Source of the DNA: Streptomyces fumigatiscleroticus
Lineage (GTDB): Bacteria > Actinomycetota > Actinomycetes > Streptomycetales > Streptomycetaceae
Direction: 5' to 3'
Length of the DNA: 64,000 nucleotides
NCBI RefSeq assembly: GCF_014647975.1
Contig: NZ_BMQF01000016.1
Span: 62,001 to 126,000 of the forward strand
The translations under genes and the position numbers were made by a program. Shown one piece after another: positions 40,382 to 48,643 of this stretch (positions within the stretch are counted from its first letter, which is position 1; the number at the start of each line of letters is the position of its first letter). The notes beneath the pieces were generated by a model. The model had not been told where the DNA came from. It ran no database searches and saw only the letters and a list, made by a program, of their open reading frames with translations.

Positions 40382-41176
40382 TCAGTCCGTCCGGCCGGCC
40401 CGCGCGGACGCGTCCCGCCCGTCGATCCGGCCCGGCCACCACGCGGCGGCCCCGATGTCCCGGGCCAGGGCGGGCACCAGCAGGGAGCGCACCACCAGCG
40501 TGTCGAGCAGGACGCCGAAGGCGACGATGAAGGCGATCTGCGCCAGGAAGGCGAGCGGGATCACCCCGAGGGCGGCGAAGGTCGCCGCGAGCACCACTCC
40601 GGCGGAGGTGATCACACCGCCGGTGGTGACCAGGCCGCGCAGCACGCCCTGGCGTACGCCGTGCCGCAGCGACTCCTCGCGCACCCGGGACATGAGGAAG
40701 ATGTTGTAGTCGACGCCGAGCGCCACCAGGAAGACGAACCCGTACAGCGGGACGGACGGGTCGGTGCCCGTGAACCCGAACACGTGCGGGAAGACCAGGG
40801 CCGAGATGCCCAGGGTGGCCAGGAAGCTGAGGGCCACGGTGGCCACGAGCAGCGCGGGCATGAGCAGCGAGCGCAGCAGCGCCGTGAGGATGACGAAGAT
40901 GATCGCCAGCACCACGGGAACGATCAGGGTGCGGTCCCGCTCGGCCGTGCGCAGGGTGTCGTACTGCTGGGCGGTGTAGCCGCCGACCAGGGCGTGCGCG
41001 TCCGGCACCGCGTGCAGGGCCTTCCGCAGCCGCGCCACGGTGTCCTTGGCCGCGTCGCCGTCGGCGGCGGCGCGCAGGGTGACGTCGACGCGGACCCGTC
41101 CGTCGACGACCAGCGGATCGCCGCCCGGCTGCCCGGACTCGCCCACCGGTGCGGCAGAGGCGACGCCACCGGCCAC
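40382..41176 (-). pseudogene. MMPL family transporter, 5'-truncated remnant
   Basis: The frame codes for about 264 residues matching only the C-terminal half of an MMPL/RND exporter: a porter-like stretch 'VDGRVRVDVTLRAAADGDAA', then five to six membrane helices ('VPVVLAIIFVILTALLRSL', 'ALLVATVALSFLATLGISAL', 'VPLYGFVFLVALGVDYNIFL', 'GGVITSAGVVLAATFAALGV', 'AQIAFIVAFGVLLDTLVVRS'). Full-length proteins are about 700 residues with 11-12 helices. The missing first ~430 residues are not found upstream: the frame runs into low-complexity codons and then the divergent photolyase gene at 41311. Confidence 0.75.
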
Positions 41177-41310
41177 CGGCTCGAGGCCACGGCGGCGACG
41201 CCAGGCCGCCCGGCTGTCCGGCCGCCCGGCGCCGGACGCATCCGCCGGGTGTGCCGGGCCGGAAGCAGTTGGCCCGGCCCCGTTCCCCGTCCCTTTCCGG
41301 AGTGCGCACC

Positions 41311-42684
41311 ATGAATGTCTCGGTCGTCCTGTTCACCGCCGACCTTCGGCTGCACGACCATCCCCCGCTGCGGGCCGCCGGCGACGGCTCCCGCCGGGTC
41401 GTGCCGCTGTTCGTGCGGGACCGGGCCGTCGACGGCGCCGGTTTCGCCGCCCCCAACCGGCTGGCGTTCCTCGCCGACTGCCTGGCCGACCTCGACGCGG
41501 GCCTGCGCCGACGCGGCGGCCGGCTCGTGCTCCGCTCGGGCGACGTCGTCGGCCAGGTCCGCGCGGTGGCCGCCGAGACGGACGCCGACGAGGTGCACAT
41601 GGCGTCGGACGTCAGCGGCTACGCGCACCACCGCGAGGACCGGCTGCGACGCGCTCTGGAGGCGGAGGGACGCCGCCTGCACGTCCACGACACGGTGACG
41701 ACCGTGGTGCCGCCGGGGACGGTGACCCCTTCCTCCTCCGACCACTTCGCCGTGTTCACGCCCTACTTCCGGCAGTGGTGCCGGCAGCCGCTGCGCGCCC
41801 CCCTCGCCGCGCCCCGCGCCGTCCGGGTGCCCGACGGTGTCGGCTCCGAGGAGCTGCCCTCCCGTACGGAGCTGACCGGACTGTCGGCGGGGCTGGTCCG
41901 GGGCGGCGAGACGGAGGGCCGCAGACGGCTGGCGGCCTGGCTGCGCAGCGGCATCAGGGCCTACGAGGACCGCCACGACGACCTGGCCGGCGACGCCACC
42001 TCCCGGCTCTCGCCGCATCTGCACTTCGGCACCCTCTCCCCCGTCGAGTGCGTGCACCGCTGCCGCGCCGCGGGCGGTGCGGGCGCCGAGGCGTTCGTAC
42101 GGCAGCTGGCCTGGCGCGACTTCCACCACCAGGTGCTGGCGGCCCGGCCGGCCGCGGCCCGTGCCGACTACCGCACCCGGCACGACCGCTGGCGCTCCGA
42201 GCGCACCGCGGCCGGCGACATCGCGGCCTGGAAGGCGGGCCGCACCGGCTATCCCGTGGTCGACGCGGCGATGCGCCAGCTGAGCCACGAGGGCTGGATG
42301 CACAACCGCGCACGGCTGCTGACCGCCGCCTTCCTCACCAAGACGCTGTACGTGGACTGGCGCGTCGGCGCCCGGCACTTCCTGGACCTGCTGGTCGACG
42401 GGGACCTCGCCAACAACCAGCTCAACTGGCAGTGGGCGGCCGGCACCGGCACCGACTCCCGCCCCAACCGCGTCCTCAACCCCGTGGTCCAGGGCAGACG
42501 GTTCGACCCCGACGGGGCGTACGTCCGGCGCTGGGTGCCCGAACTGGCGGGTCTGGAGGGGCGGGCGGTGCACGAGCCGTGGAAACTGCGGGAGGAGGAG
42601 CGCGCCGCCCTCGACTACCCGGACCCGATCGTCGAGCTCCCCGAGGCCCTCGCCCGCTTCCGGCGGGCCCGGGGACGTGACTGA
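41311..42684 (+). CDS. phr: Deoxyribodipyrimidine photolyase
   Basis: 457 residues. An N-terminal photolyase alpha/beta domain ('VSVVLFTADLRLHDHPPLRA') is followed by the helical FAD domain ('SRLSPHLHFGTLSPVECVHR', 'QLAWRDFHHQVLAARPAAA', 'GYPVVDAAMRQLSHEGWMHN', 'NNQLNWQWAAGTGTDSRPNR'). It repairs cyclobutane pyrimidine dimers using light and FADH-. ATG 41311 with GGAG about 9 nt upstream. It is convergent with the LitQ-like oxidoreductase, and photolyase genes are known partners of LitR/LitS light regulation in Streptomyces. Confidence 0.95.
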   Translation: MNVSVVLFTADLRLHDHPPLRAAGDGSRRVVPLFVRDRAVDGAGFAAPNRLAFLADCLADLDAGLRRRGGRLVLRSGDVVGQVRAVAAETDADEVHMASDVSGYAHHREDRLRRALEAEGRRLHVHDTVTTVVPPGTVTPSSSDHFAVFTPYFRQWCRQPLRAPLAAPRAVRVPDGVGSEELPSRTELTGLSAGLVRGGETEGRRRLAAWLRSGIRAYEDRHDDLAGDATSRLSPHLHFGTLSPVECVHRCRAAGGAGAEAFVRQLAWRDFHHQVLAARPAAARADYRTRHDRWRSERTAAGDIAAWKAGRTGYPVVDAAMRQLSHEGWMHNRARLLTAAFLTKTLYVDWRVGARHFLDLLVDGDLANNQLNWQWAAGTGTDSRPNRVLNPVVQGRRFDPDGAYVRRWVPELAGLEGRAVHEPWKLREEERAALDYPDPIVELPEALARFRRARGRD

Positions 42685-42704
42685 GCGGCCCGGGACGGCA
42701 CCGG

Positions 42705-43946
42705 CTACCGGCCGAGGTCGCGCAGCACCTCGCGGGCGGCCCGCGCCCCGGAGGCCAGCGCGCCCTGTACCGAGCCGGTGGCCCGGTGATCGCCGCAGAC
42801 GTAGCGGCCGGCGGTCACGCGGGAGGTACGGCTGAGCGGTTGCGGCGGGGTCATCACGGGCAGCGCGTCGGGCACGGTGCGGACGGTGAGCAGGTCCCAG
42901 CCCGCGGTGTCGGTGCCGTACACCTCGGCCAGCGCCTCACGCACGGCACCCTGGCGGCCCTCGCCGTCCGTGCCGAGGACCGAGGTGGCGACGAGGGCGG
43001 CGCCGGCGGGCGCGTGACCGGGGACGACGTCGCTGAGCACGACGGTGTCCAGGAACCGGCGCGCGGTGTCCACGAGCAGGGTCGGCTCGCCCAGTGGCGA
43101 GCCCGGAGCGACGTGGTAGTACGTCGTCACGACGCGGTACGCGGGCACGTCGATCCCGGGCAACAGCTCGGCGGCCGGTCCGGGCCCGGTCGCCACCACC
43201 ACGGCGCGCGCCGGGATCTCGGTGCCCGCGGCCGTCACCGCCCCGCCGTCGCCGAGCGCCACCACCGGCGTCTCCAGGCTCACCGCGCCGTCCGGGAGCG
43301 TGGCGGCGAGGGCGCGGGGCACCGCCTGGATGCCGGCGCCCGGCAGACACAGGGTGCCGCGCAGCATGCTGCGCCAGATGAGATGGAAGACCCGGCTGGA
43401 GGTCTCCAGCTCGTCCTCCAGGAACACCCCGGACAGGAAGGGCCTGAAGAAGGTCTCCACGAAGTCCTCGGAGAACCCGGCGGCCGCCAGCGCGGTGCGG
43501 GTGGTGCGGTCCTCGGCGTGCTTGACCATCCGTACCGGGGCCAGCATGTCCCGTGCCGACAGGGCACCGAGGGCGAGCAGGTCGCGGGGGCCCGCGAGCC
43601 GGCCCGGCAGCAGGTCGGGCAGGGTGCGGGGGCGGCGGGAGGGGTCGGTGAAGCGCAGCCGGCCGCGCGCGGTGTGGATCAGGACGCCGGGGGTGAACGG
43701 CCGCAGCCACAGGTCGCGCAGTTCCAGACGCCGCCGCACCTGCGGGTAGGAGGTGTTGAAGACCTGAAAGCCCCGGTCGACCAGGAAACCGTCGTGGCGG
43801 TCGGAGCGCATCCGGCCGCCGACCGCGTCGGAGGCCTCCAGGACGCGTACGCCGAGCCCGGCCGCGCACAGGTCCTGGGCGCAGGCGAGTCCGGCGACGC
43901 CCGCGCCGATCACCAGAACATCCGTGATGCTGCGGGACGCGGACAC
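42705..43946 (-). CDS. FAD-dependent amine oxidase/phytoene-desaturase-like oxidoreductase (LitQ-like)
   Basis: 413 residues. N-terminal dinucleotide fold 'DVLVIGAGVAGLACAQDLCA', then 'VLEASDAVGGRMRSDRHDGF' typical of the amine oxidase/carotenoid desaturase family, and a C-terminal FAD segment 'RYVCGDHRATGSVQGALASG'. In S. coelicolor a comparable gene (litQ, from memory) follows litR. GTG at 43946 with a GGGGG purine run about 6 nt ahead. Downstream of litR on the same strand, separated by a 428-bp repeat region. Substrate unknown. Confidence 0.85.
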   Translation of the reverse strand: MSASRSITDVLVIGAGVAGLACAQDLCAAGLGVRVLEASDAVGGRMRSDRHDGFLVDRGFQVFNTSYPQVRRRLELRDLWLRPFTPGVLIHTARGRLRFTDPSRRPRTLPDLLPGRLAGPRDLLALGALSARDMLAPVRMVKHAEDRTTRTALAAAGFSEDFVETFFRPFLSGVFLEDELETSSRVFHLIWRSMLRGTLCLPGAGIQAVPRALAATLPDGAVSLETPVVALGDGGAVTAAGTEIPARAVVVATGPGPAAELLPGIDVPAYRVVTTYYHVAPGSPLGEPTLLVDTARRFLDTVVLSDVVPGHAPAGAALVATSVLGTDGEGRQGAVREALAEVYGTDTAGWDLLTVRTVPDALPVMTPPQPLSRTSRVTAGRYVCGDHRATGSVQGALASGARAAREVLRDLGR

Positions 43947-43999
43947 GGCGGCCCCCTTCGGGTCTCGGGCCGCCGGACGGCTCCGAACGGCTGCGGCCG

Positions 44000-44360
44000 C
44001 ACGCGCCGCGGCGCACGGGGTACCCCTTGCCTTCCCGCCGCCACCGGGCCCCGGATGCACCGGACCACACGGTTCACCCACCCGGCGGCCCCGCCGGCCA
44101 CCCCCCTCCGGTGCCGGCCCCCGGACAGACCCGCACGACCACGGCCGCACACACCACGGCGCACGGCGCACCCCTTGCCTTCCCGCCGCCACCGGGCCCC
44201 GGATGCACCGGACCACACGGTTCACCCACCCGGCGGCCCCGCCGGCCACCCCCTTCGGCTGTCGGACCACCGGGCAGGCCCGCACAACCGCGGGGCCGCA
44301 CCCGCCACAACTCACGGACACCCCCGGGCTTCCCGCCGGCGCCGGGCCACGGTTCACCCG
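44000..44360. repeat. 148-bp tandem imperfect repeat region, about 2.5 copies
   Basis: An 84-bp block at 44022-44105 recurs without visible change at 44170-44253, a period of 148 bp, with similar flanks. A third, eroded copy follows at about 44300-44360 (shared 'CTTCCCGCC', 'GGTTCACCCRCCCGGC'). The block fills nearly all of the 428-bp gap between litR and the LitQ-like gene. No gene seen. It reads as a GC-rich intergenic repeat with strong potential for hairpins. Confidence 0.8.
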
Positions 44361-44374
44361 CCCGGCCCCGGCGG

Positions 44375-45418
44375 TCAGCGCCGTTCGGCCGCGGTCTGTG
44401 CGGGCAGGGCGCCGGACAGCGTGTCCAGCGCGTCCTTCAGGGTCGGCGGGCGCGGCATGCCCTGCGCGGAGCGTCCGGCCCAGCCGGGCCCGCCCAGCAC
44501 GACCAGCGGCTGCCGGCGCGCGCCCTTCACCCCCCACCGGGTGCCGGCCACATGCCGGGCCAGCGGCGGACTCGCCGCGGAGCGAGCCTGCGCCCACAGG
44601 AGAACGGCCGACGGTCCCAGCCGCTGCACCGCCGCCGTGAGCGCCTCCGCGGGCACGGCCGCCCCGAACATCCGGGTGGGCAGCCCGAGCCGGCTCAGCG
44701 CGGCGTTGAGCGCCTCGATCGGCAGCGTGTGCTGCTCGCCGGGTACGCAGGCCAGCACCACGGGTCCCGCGGTGTCGTCGCCCCGCCGCACGGGGGCCCG
44801 GGTGTGCCGGCGCAGCGTGGTCGACACATGCCAGGACAGCAGGTGCTCGACCTCGACGTAACGGTCGCCGGACGAGGCCCACTTGCGTCCCACGGCGTGC
44901 AGCGTCGGCACCATCACCTCCTGCCAGGCCACGGTCAGGCCGTGCTGTTCGACGGCCGCCTCCAGTTGTCCCTCGACCGCCGGGGCGTCCAGCCGTACGG
45001 CGGCCCGGGCCAGTCCGCGGCACTCCTGGCGCACGTCCCCCAGCGGCAGCGTGCCGGCCGCCCGGGACCGGTCGCGGGGCCGCGGCACGTCCCCGGGGAC
45101 GGCGGCCCGCGGGTCCGCTGCTCCGGCCGGGCCCGCTCCCTCCCGGGCGGCGCGGGCGGCCTCGGCGGGCGGCACCCCGGCCGACGTCAGCCGGCACATC
45201 GTCTCCAGCACGGCCACGTCCCCGGCGCTCCAGCGCCGGTGCCGCCCGTCGGCCCGGACGGCGGGACCGATGCCGTAGCGACGGTCCCAGGAGCGCAGCG
45301 TGGTCGGCGACACGCCGAGCCGGCGGGCCACCGCGCCCGTCGTCAGGGAGGTCCCGGCCGCTCCGGACGCGCGGGACGCGCCGTCCCCCGGCTGCCCGTC
45401 GTCCATCGGTTCGTCCAT
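44375..45418 (-). CDS. litR: LitR-type MerR regulator with cobalamin-binding domain
   Basis: 347 residues. A MerR HTH at about 25-95 ('TTGAVARRLGVSPTTLRSWD', 'RRYGIGPAVRADGRHRRWSA') is followed by a B12-binding region of the CarH/LitR type: 'GRKWASSGDRYVEVEHLLSW' for the upper side and 'ACVPGEQHTLPIEALNAALS' with the E-x-H axial motif. LitR represses the divergent litS in the dark and is released by light via adenosylcobalamin. Here the W-to-EH spacing is one residue longer than in T. thermophilus CarH, and the motif ends E-x-H-x-x-P. ATG 45418. Confidence 0.9.
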   Translation of the reverse strand: MDEPMDDGQPGDGASRASGAAGTSLTTGAVARRLGVSPTTLRSWDRRYGIGPAVRADGRHRRWSAGDVAVLETMCRLTSAGVPPAEAARAAREGAGPAGAADPRAAVPGDVPRPRDRSRAAGTLPLGDVRQECRGLARAAVRLDAPAVEGQLEAAVEQHGLTVAWQEVMVPTLHAVGRKWASSGDRYVEVEHLLSWHVSTTLRRHTRAPVRRGDDTAGPVVLACVPGEQHTLPIEALNAALSRLGLPTRMFGAAVPAEALTAAVQRLGPSAVLLWAQARSAASPPLARHVAGTRWGVKGARRQPLVVLGGPGWAGRSAQGMPRPPTLKDALDTLSGALPAQTAAERR

Positions 45419-45447
45419 GGGGCCGACTGTAGCGAGGAAGAAGCGAC

Positions 45448-45463
45448 GCAGAAGCGATGCGAG
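45448..45463 (+). promoter_or_regulatory. GCAGAAGCGATGCGAG motif between litR and litS
   Basis: The 16-mer in the divergent litR-litS region is matched 14/16 by a second copy at 46291-46306 just before the anti-sigma candidate. It forms part of an 11-bp tandem array (AGAAGCGACGC, AGAAGCGATGC, 45440-45461). It could be a LitR operator or a LitS promoter element. Confidence 0.45.
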
Positions 45464-45604
45464 TTGATGATCTTGTCTTCGGGTGCACAGGATGACGGCA
45501 CCGGGGAACCCCGGCAGACGTTCCGGCCTCCGCCCTGGTGACCAGCCATCCGCCGACGCGCGGGTGACCAGGGCGGACTCCGTCCCACCCGAGGAGCCGT
45601 CGCC

Positions 45605-46243
45605 ATGAGTCCGCAGCGCAGCGTCGCCCGTCCCAGCACAGCGGCCCACGGGCTCGGGCCGGCCGGTGCCGCTCCCCGGTGGGCCCCGGTGGAGGCGTCG
45701 CTCGCCGACGAGGAGCTGGCCCGGGGCCTGGTGGCCGGCGACGAGGCCTGTCTGGCGGCGGCCTATCGCCGCTGGTCGGCGCTGGTGCACACGCTGGCCT
45801 GGCGCTCCCTGGGGGACGCCAGGGAGGCCGAGGACGTCACCCAGCAGGTGTTCCTCGGCGTGTGGCGCGGACGCGGGAGTTTCCGGCCGGAACGGGGCAC
45901 GGTGGCCGGGTGGATCGTCGGCATCACCAAGCGCAAGATCGCCGACGCCCTGTCCGCGCGGACCCGCCGTACGGACCTGCTGACCTCGGCCGGGGCGGCC
46001 CTGGCGCTCGCCGATCCCGCCGCGGGACGGCCCGAGGCCGCCCTGGACCGGGTCCTCGTCCGGCACGAGCTGGCCAAGCTGCCGGCGGCCCAGCAGCGGG
46101 TGCTGCGCCTGGCCTTCTACGAGGACCTGACCCAGACCCAGATCGCGGAGCGCACCGGCTGGCCGCTGGGCACGGTCAAGAGCCACGCCCGGCGTGGACT
46201 GCACCGGCTGCGCCGCTGCCTCCAGCAGGGGGCCTACGTCTGA
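45605..46243 (+). CDS. litS: ECF-type RNA polymerase sigma factor (LitS)
   Basis: 212 residues with sigma regions 2 and 4 only. 'YRRWSALVHTLAWRSLGDAR', 'AEDVTQQVFLGVWRGRGSFR' (region 2) and 'LRLAFYEDLTQTQIAERTGW', 'PLGTVKSHARRGLHRLRRCL' (region 4). In S. coelicolor LitS switches on carotenoid and photolyase genes in light. It is divergent from litR (186 bp apart) and followed by a candidate anti-sigma gene. ATG 45605 with GAGGAG 7 nt upstream. Confidence 0.92.
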   Translation: MSPQRSVARPSTAAHGLGPAGAAPRWAPVEASLADEELARGLVAGDEACLAAAYRRWSALVHTLAWRSLGDAREAEDVTQQVFLGVWRGRGSFRPERGTVAGWIVGITKRKIADALSARTRRTDLLTSAGAALALADPAAGRPEAALDRVLVRHELAKLPAAQQRVLRLAFYEDLTQTQIAERTGWPLGTVKSHARRGLHRLRRCLQQGAYV

Positions 46244-46290
46244 CGAGGGAGCACAGGAACACTCGTACCCTTCTCGCACGCCTTTCCGAT

Positions 46291-46306
46291 GCAGAAACGA
46301 TGCGTG
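46291..46306 (+). promoter_or_regulatory. Second copy of the lit-region motif before the anti-sigma candidate
   Basis: GCAGAAACGATGCGTG at 46291-46306, ending 4 bp before ATG 46311. Its closeness to the start codon would place a promoter -10 just ahead of a leaderless message, or an operator over the start site. Confidence 0.4.
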
Positions 46307-46310
46307 ACTC

Positions 46311-46733
46311 ATGACCCGTCCGTCACCCGGCCACAGCGGAGGCGGTCACGTGCCGCCGGACGATCTGGCGCGGCTCGCCCTGGACGGACCGGACGCGCCG
46401 CCGTCCGGGAACAGCGCCGAGGCCCTGGCCCATGCAGCGGTGTGCACCCCGTGCGGCCGGGCCCTGGCCGAACTGCGCGGGACCGTCGCGATCGCCCGGA
46501 GCGCCACGGCCGAGGACGAGGTGATCCGTCCCCCGCTCCGGGTCTGGCAGGCCGTCCTCGGCGAGCTCCGCGGCCCCGGGCGGGCCCTGCCCCTTTCCGG
46601 CCGTCTGCTGCTGGCGGCCGTGACGGCCGCCCTGCTGGTGCGCCGGTGGCGCAGATGTTCCGGGACCGCGTCGCCGCGCCGCGTCCGGCAGCGTGCCGGC
46701 GGGGGAAGAAGACAAGTGCGACGCCCACGGTGA
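46311..46733 (+). CDS. Short zinc-finger (HC2-type) anti-sigma candidate, probably truncated
   Basis: 140 residues. 'ALAHAAVCTPCGRALAELRG' contains the H-x3-C-x2-C core of ZAS anti-sigma factors, after 'HVPPDDLARLALDG'. A hydrophobic stretch 'LLLAAVTAALLVRR' (~105-118) looks like the membrane anchor, after which the frame continues as Arg-rich sequence. Relatives usually have a longer extracellular tail, so the C-terminal part may be lost or frameshifted. 68 bp after litS on the same strand, so LitS is the likely target. Confidence 0.6.
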   Translation: MTRPSPGHSGGGHVPPDDLARLALDGPDAPPSGNSAEALAHAAVCTPCGRALAELRGTVAIARSATAEDEVIRPPLRVWQAVLGELRGPGRALPLSGRLLLAAVTAALLVRRWRRCSGTASPRRVRQRAGGGRRQVRRPR

Positions 46734-46799
46734 TCCGAACGTCGCCGGCAGGGAGCCCGGACCCCGCTCCCTGACCGTCCGGGCGGCGGTTCCGCTCCC

Positions 46800-47567
46800 T
46801 CAGCGCCCCGGCACCAGCCACGGCTCCTGCGGCAGCGGACTGCCGGTCTCCAGCAGCGTCTTGAGGTTGGACAGCACCGCCGGCCAGCCCGTGGAGACGT
46901 CGGAGAGCTCCCGCTCGCCGTCGAGTTCCTCGTGGGTGACGGTGAGACGGACGATGTCGGCGTGCGGCCGGATCTCGAAGGTGACGCGGGAGTGCCGTTC
47001 CGGGGCGTCCTCGCCGTCCGGCGGCGCCCAGGTGGTGACCAGGCGGTGCGGCCGTTCGCTGACCACCACGGTGCCGACCACGTCGGCGATGCCCGAGCCG
47101 TCCGTACGGACGTGTTCCCAGCGGGAGCCGGGCCGCCAGTCCGACACGTTGCCGTGACCCCAGTAGGCGGCGGTCAGATCGGCGTCGGTGAGCGCGTCCC
47201 AGACCTTCTCGGGAGTGCTGCGGATGTAGGTGACGTAGACGTACGTGGGCCTGTCGGTCATGGCTTCCTCGGCTCGCCGTTTCACGGAACCGAGCGCTGC
47301 GAGGCGCGGGCGCTCGAACTTGTCGATCCACCGCTCCTGTATCTCCTGGAGCGGAACCGGGTTGAGGTAGTGCAGCTTCTCCCGCCCCCGCCGCACCGTA
47401 CTGACCAGATGGGCCGCCTCCAGGACGGACAGGTGCTGCGTCACCGACTGCCGTGTCATCGCGAAGTGCCGGCACAGCTCTCCGAGCGTCTGCCCGCCCC
47501 GCTCGCGCAGCCGGTCCAGCAGCCGGCGGCGGGTGTCGTCGGCCAGCGCCTTGAAGACCTTGTCCAT
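46800..47567 (-). CDS. ArsR-type regulator fused to an SRPBCC (Aha1-like) domain
   Basis: 255 residues in one frame. Residues 1-85 are an ArsR winged helix ('FKALADDTRRRLLDRLRERG', 'LCRHFAMTRQSVTQHLSVLE', 'VRRGREKLHYLNPVPLQEIQ'). Residues 100-255 are SRPBCC/Aha1-like ('RSTPEKVWDALTDADLTAAY', 'GSRWEHVRTDGSGIADVVGT', 'HRLVTTWAPPDGEDAPERHS'). In many actinobacteria these are two adjacent genes; here they are joined without a stop. The pocket may sense a small hydrophobic ligand. ATG 47567. Confidence 0.88.
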   Translation of the reverse strand: MDKVFKALADDTRRRLLDRLRERGGQTLGELCRHFAMTRQSVTQHLSVLEAAHLVSTVRRGREKLHYLNPVPLQEIQERWIDKFERPRLAALGSVKRRAEEAMTDRPTYVYVTYIRSTPEKVWDALTDADLTAAYWGHGNVSDWRPGSRWEHVRTDGSGIADVVGTVVVSERPHRLVTTWAPPDGEDAPERHSRVTFEIRPHADIVRLTVTHEELDGERELSDVSTGWPAVLSNLKTLLETGSPLPQEPWLVPGR

Positions 47568-47717
47568 CCCCGGGTCGTCCTCCGATCGCACACTCCACGT
47601 TATGCAGGCAAACGCCTGCATGTCAATGCCGCCCGGCCGGTGGTTGAAGGGTGACGGACTGTCCTCGCCCTCCGCGGGCAGACGCACGGGTACGGGAATG
47701 TGACGAAAAGAGGCGAC

Positions 47718-47981
47718 ATGGAGATCTCGGGCATCATCAGTGCCATCGTGATCGGCATCGTCATCGGCGTCCTGGGCCGGCTCGTGGTCCCCGGCCGCCA
47801 GCGCATCGGCATACTGCTGACGATCCTCGTCGGCATCGTCGCCGCGCTGATCGGCTCCGCGATCGCCGGCGCCTTCGACGTGGCCGACACCAGGGGCGTC
47901 GACTGGGTGGAGTGGCTCATCCAGATCGCCCTCGCCGCGCTGGGCGTGGCGGCGCTGGACCGGACACGGGCGCACCGCTGA
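47718..47981 (+). CDS. GlsB/YeaQ/YmgE family small membrane protein
   Basis: 87 residues with three hydrophobic helices: 'IISAIVIGIVIGVLGRLVVP', 'IGILLTILVGIVAALIGSAI' and 'WLIQIALAALGVAAL'. The Gly-rich GxxxG pattern matches the transglycosylase-associated/YeaQ family, often stress-induced and of unknown function. ATG 47718 with AAGAGG upstream. Divergent from the ArsR fusion. Confidence 0.88.
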   Translation: MEISGIISAIVIGIVIGVLGRLVVPGRQRIGILLTILVGIVAALIGSAIAGAFDVADTRGVDWVEWLIQIALAALGVAALDRTRAHR

Positions 47982-48157
47982 GGGCGTACGCGGGGCCGGC
48001 GGGCATGTTCCCGTGCCCGCAGGCCCCCACGGCCGTGTCCCGCCGGGGGTGACGGCGCCTTGTCTCCCCCGCCCGCCCGGTCGCGTTCCCTCCCGCCCCG
48101 CCGCCGGTGAACATAGGGTGCGCCAGGAAGATCGCGTCGCGAGGAGGGGTGTACGCC

Positions 48158-48643
48158 ATGGTCGTGAAGGACGCCGAACTGCCGTATCTGCGCCGCTGCG
48201 TGGAGCTGGCGGCCGAGGCGCTGCGGGCCGGGGACGAGCCGTTCGGCTCCGTGCTGGTCGGGGCGGACGGCACGGTGCTCGCCGAGGACCACAACCGGGT
48301 GGCCTCCGGCGACCGGACCCGGCACCCCGAGTTCGAGCTGGCGCGCTGGTCCGCCGCGCGTCTGACACCCGCCGAGCGGGCGGCGGCGACGGTGTACACC
48401 TCCGGTGAGCACTGCCCGATGTGCGCGGCCGCCCACGCCTGGGTGGGCCTCGGACGCATCGTCTACGTGGCCTCCTCGGAACAGCTGTCGCGCTGGCTGG
48501 CCGAGCTGGGCGTACCGGCGCCGCCGGTACGGACGCTGCCGGTCCACGAGGTCGCGCCCGGCGTGACCGTCGAGGGGCCCGTGCCCGGTCTGGCGGACGA
48601 GGTGCGGGAGTTGCACCGCCGGTTCCACGCCGGGCGCGGCTGA
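48158..48643 (+). CDS. Nucleoside deaminase (CMP/dCMP-type zinc-binding)
   Basis: 161 residues. Zinc ligands His-x-Glu in 'TRHPEFELAR' (H-P-E rather than H-A-E) and 'GEHCPMCAAAHAWVGLGR' (C-x-x-C). 'FGSVLVGADGTVLAEDHNRV' is the family start. It belongs to the cytidine/deoxycytidylate deaminase family together with tRNA-adenosine and guanine deaminases; the substrate is not certain. ATG 48158 with GAGGAGG upstream decides the start. Confidence 0.88.
   Translation: MVVKDAELPYLRRCVELAAEALRAGDEPFGSVLVGADGTVLAEDHNRVASGDRTRHPEFELARWSAARLTPAERAAATVYTSGEHCPMCAAAHAWVGLGRIVYVASSEQLSRWLAELGVPAPPVRTLPVHEVAPGVTVEGPVPGLADEVRELHRRFHAGRG

Noticed and set aside
44000..44360. CRISPR array
   Set aside because: Repeats are 84-148 bp long, only 2-3 copies, no short unique spacers and no cas genes.
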